14,301 bases of DNA, taken from the NCBI GenBank assembly GCA_002715545.1, contig PAZI01000057.1, positions 1 to 14,301 of the forward strand, in the 5' to 3' direction. A program made the position numbers and the translations under genes. The first letter of the stretch is position 1. Every line of letters begins with the position of its first letter. Below are positions 7,535-12,738 of this stretch, piece after piece. Below the pieces are notes generated by a model. The model searched no databases. It saw only the letters and a list, made by a program, of their open reading frames with translations, and was not told the origin of the DNA. Origin of the DNA: Methanobacteriota archaeon (lineage in GTDB: Archaea; Thermoplasmatota; Poseidoniia; Poseidoniales; SP79).

Positions 7535-9151
7535 ATGTATACAGGGGGACAAACACCTATCTTCATCCTGAAAGAAGGCTCAACAAGAACACGTGGCCGG
7601 TCGGCTCAAGAGAATAATATCGCTGCTGCAAAGGCAGTTTCCGACGCTGTGAGGTCCACATTGGGTCCAAAGGGCATGGACAAGATGCTCGTTGACAGCA
7701 TGGGAGATGTAGTAATCACCAACGATGGTGCAACCATCCTAAAGGAGATGGACATCGAACATCCAGCAGCGAAGATGATCATCGAGATCGCGAAAACCCA
7801 AGAGCAGCACTGTCACGATGGTACGACCACTGCAGTTGTCCTCGCTGGAGAGTTGCTGAAAAGAAGTGAGGATCTCATTGAGCAGAACGTCCACCCCACA
7901 GTGATTTGCGAAGGTTTTCGCCTCGCAGTAGAACAGGCTACCGAACATCTACAGACACTTGGAATCGATGTCGATGTGGATGACCAACGCTTGCTCAAAG
8001 AGGTCGCAAAGACTGCGTTGACTGGGAAATCTGCTGAAGCAGTGAAAGCCTTCCTATCTGACATCTGCATCGGGGCAATCAATGCAGTTGGTTCGATTGA
8101 AGATGAACGGCGAGAAGCGAGCCTCGACGACATAAAAATCCTCAAGAGACAAGGTGGCTCAATCAAGGACAGCACACTTGTCGACGGCATCATCCTCGAC
8201 AAGGAGAAGGTCCATGCTGGAATGCCCCGTTCGGTCAGCAATGCGCGAATCGCGCTGATCAACTCAGGTATCGAGGTGAAGAAAACAGAAGTTGATGCAA
8301 AAATCCAGATTACTGATCCCAGTATGCTGGCAAAATTCCTTGCAGAGGAGGAAGGATACATTCGAGACCTCATCGATCATATCGCATCGACTGGAGCCAA
8401 TGTAGTGCTCTGCCAAAAGAGCATAGATGACCTGGCACAACATTACATGGCACGCAAGGGCATCTTTGCCATACGTCGAGTGAAGAAATCGGATATGGAA
8501 GCGCTCTCAAAGGCAACTGGAGGACGTATAGTGACCAATCTCGATGATTTATCGACTGAGGAACTAGGAACATCCGAGCGCGTCGAGGAACGCCGTATTG
8601 GCGACAGTGACATGGTCTTTGTTACCGGTTGCGAGGACGCAAAGTCAGTGTCAGTCCTACTGCGTGGTGGAACCGAACATGTGGTCGATGAAATCGAGCG
8701 AGCCTTCATCGATGCTCGAGGAGTCACTGCGGTCGCATGGGAGGATGGACGCGTCGTACCGGGAGGAGGAGCCACAATGGCATCCATCTCACGCCACCTG
8801 CGAACATACGCGGAGGGTGTTGGGGGACGCGAGCAGATGGCAATCGAAGCTTTCGCTACTGCCCTGGAGGTCATCCCAAGGACTCTTGCCGAGAATGCAG
8901 GCATCGATCCTGTGAACGCACTGATAGAGTTGCGTAAGGCACATGCCGAGGGAAGTTCGACTAGTGGGGTCGATGTCAACGAGGTTGGCGTGCAGGACAT
9001 GTTAGCCAATGATGTGGTTGAGCCTTCCCGCGTCGTTGAACAAGCATTGCTTTCTGCCACTGAGACCTCAATCATGATTCTGCGTATAGATGATGTAATC
9101 TCTGCGAGTACGTCAACGATGGGTGGAGAGGAAGACTTCGGCGACATGTGA
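7535..9151 (+). CDS. Thermosome (group II chaperonin) subunit
   Basis: 538 residues from ATG 7535, preceded by AGGTGG with five bases of spacing; an in-frame GTG at 7526 is a less likely start. An ATP-driven double-ring folding chamber subunit in the cytoplasm, normal length for the archaeal CCT/TCP-1 family. Visible motifs: [14 protein letters not shown] near the N-terminus; LGPKGMDK at 43-50; NDGATIL at 63-69, a nucleotide-binding motif; [14 protein letters not shown] at 95-108; the apical domain from ~210 to 370; GGG at 410-412; Asp393 in the region of the family's catalytic aspartate; and the C-terminal [19 protein letters not shown] ending with the strand-forming ILRIDDVI. Two positions differ from usual: the strongly conserved G of GDGTT is His94, and the Glu usually following GGGA(T/P) is Met. 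The C-terminus ends in an acidic GGEEDFGDM instead of a long Gly-Met tail. A fragment of a second, diverged thermosome gene lies just downstream (9358-9530). Confidence 0.97.
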   Translation: MYTGGQTPIFILKEGSTRTRGRSAQENNIAAAKAVSDAVRSTLGPKGMDKMLVDSMGDVVITNDGATILKEMDIEHPAAKMIIEIAKTQEQHCHDGTTTAVVLAGELLKRSEDLIEQNVHPTVICEGFRLAVEQATEHLQTLGIDVDVDDQRLLKEVAKTALTGKSAEAVKAFLSDICIGAINAVGSIEDERREASLDDIKILKRQGGSIKDSTLVDGIILDKEKVHAGMPRSVSNARIALINSGIEVKKTEVDAKIQITDPSMLAKFLAEEEGYIRDLIDHIASTGANVVLCQKSIDDLAQHYMARKGIFAIRRVKKSDMEALSKATGGRIVTNLDDLSTEELGTSERVEERRIGDSDMVFVTGCEDAKSVSVLLRGGTEHVVDEIERAFIDARGVTAVAWEDGRVVPGGGATMASISRHLRTYAEGVGGREQMAIEAFATALEVIPRTLAENAGIDPVNALIELRKAHAEGSSTSGVDVNEVGVQDMLANDVVEPSRVVEQALLSATETSIMILRIDDVISASTSTMGGEEDFGDM

Positions 9152-9225
9152 GGATTGGTATTTCATCCGATAGCCTTCAAGTGCTCTACACTCGGGACTC
9201 AACATGACTGGTGGATAGGTAAGAC

Positions 9226-9411
9226 ATGACGGCGGTCCTCAAGGTCTGGATTGAGGAAGGATGTATCACCTGTGATGCATGTCAAGGAACGTGTCCAGAA
9301 GTGTTCTTAGTTACTGACGAATCATGCTTCATCAAAGCAGAAGTGCGCGAAGAAGGGGGCGTAATGGATATGCAAAAAAAAAAAATGTCGTCGAACCAGT
9401 TCGAGTCGTAG
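9226..9411 (+). CDS. Truncated ferredoxin, 3' half replaced by thermosome sequence
   Basis: 61-residue open frame from ATG 9226 with GGATAGG upstream. Residues 12-24 are [13 protein letters not shown]: Cys13, Cys16, Cys19 and Cys23-Pro in the CxxCxxCxxxCP spacing of [4Fe-4S] ferredoxins, followed by EVF and a short beta-strand region, all normal for the N-terminal half. The C-terminal half, including the distal Cys-Pro that supplies the last ligand of the cluster in small archaeal ferredoxins, is missing. From about codon 45 (GVMDMQ, 9358 onward) the sequence instead resembles the end of a thermosome subunit, and after a run of 12 A the frame goes to a short non-homologous tail (MSSNQFES). 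The gene therefore probably encodes no working electron carrier, unless slippage on the A-run yields a fusion product. It lies 74 bases after the thermosome gene. Confidence 0.6.
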   Translation: MTAVLKVWIEEGCITCDACQGTCPEVFLVTDESCFIKAEVREEGGVMDMQKKKMSSNQFES

Positions 9412-9530
9412 AACAGGCAATACAAAGTGCTACTGAAACAGCAACGATGATTCTTAGAATTGATGACGTGATATCTTCTAAGGGAGTTAGCATGGGTGAC
9501 GAAGCCATGATGGATGGAATGGATTTCTAA
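9358..9530 (+). pseudogene. C-terminal remnant of a second thermosome subunit gene
   Basis: Read as GVMDMQKK then [19 protein letters not shown] and on through [10 protein letters not shown] to DGMDF and a TAA at 9528-9530. It lines up over its whole length with the end of the intact thermosome upstream ([38 protein letters not shown]). The first eight codons are in the ferredoxin frame; from AAT at 9384 the match continues in another frame, so the A-run at 9374-9385 holds a frame break (one added or two removed A would heal it). The remnant differs from the upstream copy at many positions and is more AT-rich. It is therefore not a recent local duplicate, but the tail of a distinct paralog or ortholog. 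No equatorial or apical domain is present, so it cannot function as a chaperonin. Confidence 0.8.
9374..9385 (+). repeat. Homopolymer run of 12 A at the frame break
   Basis: Twelve consecutive A directly after ATGC. The thermosome-like frame is lost across this run. It could be a mutation hotspot in a decaying gene, a transcriptional slippage site, or a sequencing error. Confidence 0.9.
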
Positions 9531-9625
9531 CCTTCAACGTCCGAATTATCGCAAGCCTAACCCGCTATGTTCAATAATCCGATTTGGTTGGATGAATCTG
9601 CCGGTTGGCACTTGGGTGGGATATC

Positions 9626-11860
9626 ATGACTGATGATGTGGTTTCTTTCTTGTCCGATGGTGACCGTAGCCTGCACATTCTTTTTGGTTCACAGACTGGA
9701 AATTCAGAAGATTTAGCAGTGAAATTTGGAAAAAGAGCGAAGTCATACGGACTAGAATCTACTGTTCATGATATGGATGGTTTTGATCTTGCATCATTAG
9801 CATCAATGTCTAGGGTTCTGGTTATCTGTTCAACTTGGGGTGAAGGAGAACAACCAGATAATGCCGAAGACCTTTGGAATGACGCAAATGGCGACGGTGC
9901 CCCTTCTCTTAGTAAGACAAATTTTTCAGTTTGCGCTTTAGGTGATACTAGTTACGAATTTTTCTGTGAGTCTGGTAAACAATGGGACAACCGTTTTGAG
10001 CAATTAGGAGGAAGTAGGTTAGTTGCCAGAGTCGATTGTGATGTCGATTATGACAAACCTGCTGCTGAATGGGGTGAGAAAGCCTTGGCTCATATGGCAG
10101 CAGTTGATGGTTCAGGTTCCTTCCAAGAAGCAATGGTCGAATCAATCTCTTCATTTGTTCAATCTGGTGGGGTAGCAGAAGCCTCTGCTCCTGTTGCAGA
10201 AGTTCCTACATCTTCCGATTCAGGCACATCAGGGTCTTTGGAAATGGATGGTGATCGATCATTGCTCATACTTTTTGGTTCACAAAGCGGAAATTCAGAG
10301 GGAGTATGTGTCAAAGTTAGCAAAATGGCTTCGAAGTATGGGCTTGAACCTACCATCAAAAGCATGGATGAGATTCAGATTTCAGAAATCCCAGGACACA
10401 AGAGAGTCATGATCGTGTGTAGCACCTGGGGTGAAGGGGACATGCCAGACAATGCTGAGGAATTGTGGGTGGCGGCAAATGGAACGTCCGCACCCGACCT
10501 TACTGGCACCCACTTCAGCGTGTTAGCATTAGGCGATACTGATTACGAGTACTTCTGTCAGTCTGGCAAGGATTGGGACGAGTGGTTCGAGAAACAAGGG
10601 GCACTTCGACTTGTACCTAGGGTAGACTGTGATGTAGACTATGATGCACTTGCCGAATCATGGATGCTCGAGGTTCTTCCACATCTTGCTGCAGTGGATG
10701 GAAATGGTACCTTCCAGGCAGATGCGGTGGAGACGTTCAAATTGAAGGCAGCTGGAGGACAAACCCCTACCGGAGAAGTGGTAGGAGCAGTAGGTGATCT
10801 ACAGGGCTTCACCATACCAGTTCTAGAGCTGGAAAACGTCAGCGCTACACTTATTCTGCACCGGTATGACCCTGATGAACGAACCATAGGTACTGACGAG
10901 ATAGAGATCATAGATCGACCAGGTAGCGATACGCTTTACGAAGTCCTATCTGAAATACAGATGAAGATAGATGCCAGCCTATGTCTGCATCCAAGTGATG
11001 GAAGCGGGCACGATGGAAGAGGCGTAGTGCGCGTCAATGGCCGCCTAGTGGTCGCCGATAGAGTCCGTATAGCCGATCTTGTCACACGGTCCAACCGTCT
11101 TGAGATTAAAGCGCCCAGAGGACTGCCCATTATTCGCGACCTATTGGTCGATCTACAGCCAATACGATCCTCAACAGCATCTGCCAAACCATGGATGAGG
11201 AATCTGAATCAAGCAGGACGGCGTACTGCTTCAGGAGTCGTCATCGGTGTAGCCGATCCACTCAATGCCGTGGAAGTGCATACCATCTCCTGTCAACCCT
11301 CAGCCACACTGGCACATTGTGCCTCTGATACCGTGCCGCATTCACCAATAATGACCAGTCCACCCGTACTACAACGTCTCTGGGCTCGAATGAAGGACGA
11401 AAGAAGTTCAAATGAAAGTGACAAGCATATCGACAAGATTCTGTCCCACAAGTCCAAGGGCGTTTTTGCTGAGACGGATCTTTCCTCCTACGCACGACAT
11501 GGCTTCTCTGCCAAGCAGACATCTTCAGGTCTTCTTGCAGCACGGAGGTACACCCTCTCAAAACACCGCTTTTCTGGTCGTTCAGGGCGCCATGTGAAAT
11601 GGTTCGCGAAGACTGTGAAGTCTTCAGGGCGATTGAATGAGGCAATCGTAACATTACAGACTCTTGGACCGTTAGGGATGCTTGGCAATTTAGGGGTCAC
11701 GATACGAATGGCGACTGGATTCACACGTAATGGGGCTCCAATGGTAAGAAGTCTGCAAGACTTCATTGCACCGGGAAGTCTTCCAAAACTGGTGCAAACC
11801 AAGGTCGAACAACATCACCAAATTGTAGCTCTATTCAGCGAACTTGAACAACGATTGTGA
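9626..11860 (+). CDS. Tandem flavodoxin - SdhB-like fusion protein lacking Fe-S ligands
   Basis: 744 residues from ATG 9626 (GGGTGGG, five bases spacing); an in-frame TTG at 9605 would add seven. Residues ~14-160 and ~211-360 are two related flavodoxin domains of the CysJ/cytochrome P450 reductase type. Each has the FMN phosphate loop (SQTGNS at 22-27; SQSGNS at 219-224), the flavin-stacking CSTWGEG (68-74; 265-271) and a GDTxYExFCxSGKxWD segment followed by RVDCDVDYD. No FAD/NADPH reductase domain follows. Residues ~407-515 resemble the N-terminal ferredoxin domain of succinate dehydrogenase/fumarate reductase subunit B (HRYDPDE, VNGR, PIIRDLLVDL), but the four [2Fe-2S] cysteines correspond to Asp458, Asp463, Gly466 and Asp478. 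Residues ~523-595 resemble the [4Fe-4S]/[3Fe-4S] domain, with CxxCxxCxxxCP read as TISCQPSATLAH (553-564), one Cys left. Residues 656-705 (WFAKTVKSSGRLNEA and on) recall HdrC/SdhB-type C-termini. Likely a flavin redox protein partnered by the next gene product, nine bases downstream. Domain 1 is more AT-rich than the rest. Confidence 0.85.
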   Translation: MTDDVVSFLSDGDRSLHILFGSQTGNSEDLAVKFGKRAKSYGLESTVHDMDGFDLASLASMSRVLVICSTWGEGEQPDNAEDLWNDANGDGAPSLSKTNFSVCALGDTSYEFFCESGKQWDNRFEQLGGSRLVARVDCDVDYDKPAAEWGEKALAHMAAVDGSGSFQEAMVESISSFVQSGGVAEASAPVAEVPTSSDSGTSGSLEMDGDRSLLILFGSQSGNSEGVCVKVSKMASKYGLEPTIKSMDEIQISEIPGHKRVMIVCSTWGEGDMPDNAEELWVAANGTSAPDLTGTHFSVLALGDTDYEYFCQSGKDWDEWFEKQGALRLVPRVDCDVDYDALAESWMLEVLPHLAAVDGNGTFQADAVETFKLKAAGGQTPTGEVVGAVGDLQGFTIPVLELENVSATLILHRYDPDERTIGTDEIEIIDRPGSDTLYEVLSEIQMKIDASLCLHPSDGSGHDGRGVVRVNGRLVVADRVRIADLVTRSNRLEIKAPRGLPIIRDLLVDLQPIRSSTASAKPWMRNLNQAGRRTASGVVIGVADPLNAVEVHTISCQPSATLAHCASDTVPHSPIMTSPPVLQRLWARMKDERSSNESDKHIDKILSHKSKGVFAETDLSSYARHGFSAKQTSSGLLAARRYTLSKHRFSGRSGRHVKWFAKTVKSSGRLNEAIVTLQTLGPLGMLGNLGVTIRMATGFTRNGAPMVRSLQDFIAPGSLPKLVQTKVEQHHQIVALFSELEQRL

Positions 11861-11869
11861 CGTGAGAAG

Positions 11870-12730
11870 ATGCCCATCAAATTCGCATATTATCCAGGTT
11901 CTGTTGTACAATCCTCAGCACCAGAAGTAGATGAGGCAATGAGGGCAATCGCACCTTTGCTCGACATAGATCTGATACACATACCCAGTTTATCATCCTG
12001 TGGAGAAGGAGTCATTCGACAAGCGAATAATGACTTACAACTGGCTCTCAATGCACGTAATTTTGCAATTGCCGAAGATTCAGGACTTGAAATCCTCACA
12101 TCCTCTGCCTCAAGTTATGGTAATATGTGGAAGGATCTCTGTGAGCTCAATTCAGATGATGAACTCAAGCAGAGAATCAACAAAGTCCTTGCCCGGACAA
12201 GCGACATGCGATTCGAGGGTACGACAAATATGAGACATCTTCTCCACGTCCTTGTCGATGAAATCGGCTTAGACAAAATCAGATCACTAGTTGTAAATCC
12301 AATTGATCTCCCAGTTGCAGCCTACTATGGACCCAATTTGCTGCTGCCAGGGTCTTGTGGAGATGATGACCCTTGGAATCCAACATATTTTGAATCACTG
12401 ATCGAGGCACTAGGTGGCGAACCGATATACATCGAAAGTAGAACACAATCAGTTGGCCATACTAGCATTCTATCGCAGGAGAAGACCGTTCTGAAGATGA
12501 CTGCTGAAATCCTCAATGAAGCAATCTCAGCAGGTGCTAAAGTTCTAGCCTCAGCATGCCCCTTCTCTTCCATCGCTCTCGATAATTATCAGACTAAGGC
12601 TGGGAGAGCAACGAACACAGACACAGACATCCCAGTCATACATCTTCCAGAACTTATCGCCTTCGCCCTTGGTTGTTATCCTGAACGGTTTGCATATCTC
12701 CGCACAAGAGTGATGGTCATAGGCACTTGA
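11870..12730 (+). CDS. HdrB/SdhE-like CCG-domain protein lacking most Fe-S cysteines
   Basis: 286 residues, length and layout of heterodisulfide reductase subunit B, SdhE and the C-terminal half of TfrB, which bind non-cubane [4Fe-4S] clusters through two CCG domains. The framework is clear: FAYYPG at 5-10, IPSLSSCGE at 38-46, NARNFAIAEDSGLEILT at 61-77, FEGTTNMRHLLHVLVDEIG at 115-133, VAAYYGPN at 149-156, DDPWNPT at 166-172, LIEALGGE at 177-184, ASACPFSS at 227-234 and DIPVIHLPELIAFALG at 253-268. At the ten positions where the family has cluster cysteines, I read Ser11, Ser43, Cys44, Ser79, Ser82, Pro155, Ser194, Val195, Cys230 and Ser233, so only two remain. The protein cannot hold a normal non-cubane cluster but looks well conserved otherwise (no stops, no frameshift). 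Probably co-translated with the flavodoxin-SdhB-like gene and forming a complex with it; the reaction is unknown. It converges on hef with an 8-base gap. Confidence 0.8.
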   Translation: MPIKFAYYPGSVVQSSAPEVDEAMRAIAPLLDIDLIHIPSLSSCGEGVIRQANNDLQLALNARNFAIAEDSGLEILTSSASSYGNMWKDLCELNSDDELKQRINKVLARTSDMRFEGTTNMRHLLHVLVDEIGLDKIRSLVVNPIDLPVAAYYGPNLLLPGSCGDDDPWNPTYFESLIEALGGEPIYIESRTQSVGHTSILSQEKTVLKMTAEILNEAISAGAKVLASACPFSSIALDNYQTKAGRATNTDTDIPVIHLPELIAFALGCYPERFAYLRTRVMVIGT

Positions 12731-12738
12731 AGCAGTAG

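Noticed and set aside
7813..8373. A 186-codon minus-strand open frame
   Set aside because: Antisense to the thermosome apical/equatorial coding region, with no domain and no start signal.
8443..9147. A 234-codon open frame on the minus strand
   Set aside because: It lies wholly antisense to the conserved thermosome gene, its translation is Ser/Arg/Thr-rich low complexity, and it has no recognisable motif. It is a codon-bias shadow.
9374..9385. The A-run as a terminator
   Set aside because: Archaeal termination uses T-runs on the coding strand; here it is A on the plus strand inside an open frame, and no minus-strand gene reads through it.
9626..11860. Calling the fusion a sulfite reductase flavoprotein (CysJ) or a working SdhB
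   Set aside because: The FAD/NADPH-binding half of CysJ is absent, and the SdhB-like region lacks the cluster cysteines, so either name would mislead.
9226..12730. An integrated mobile element or phage as the reason for the odd region
   Set aside because: No integrase, transposase, terminal inverted repeats, target-site duplication or tRNA gene was seen. Homologous recombination fits better.
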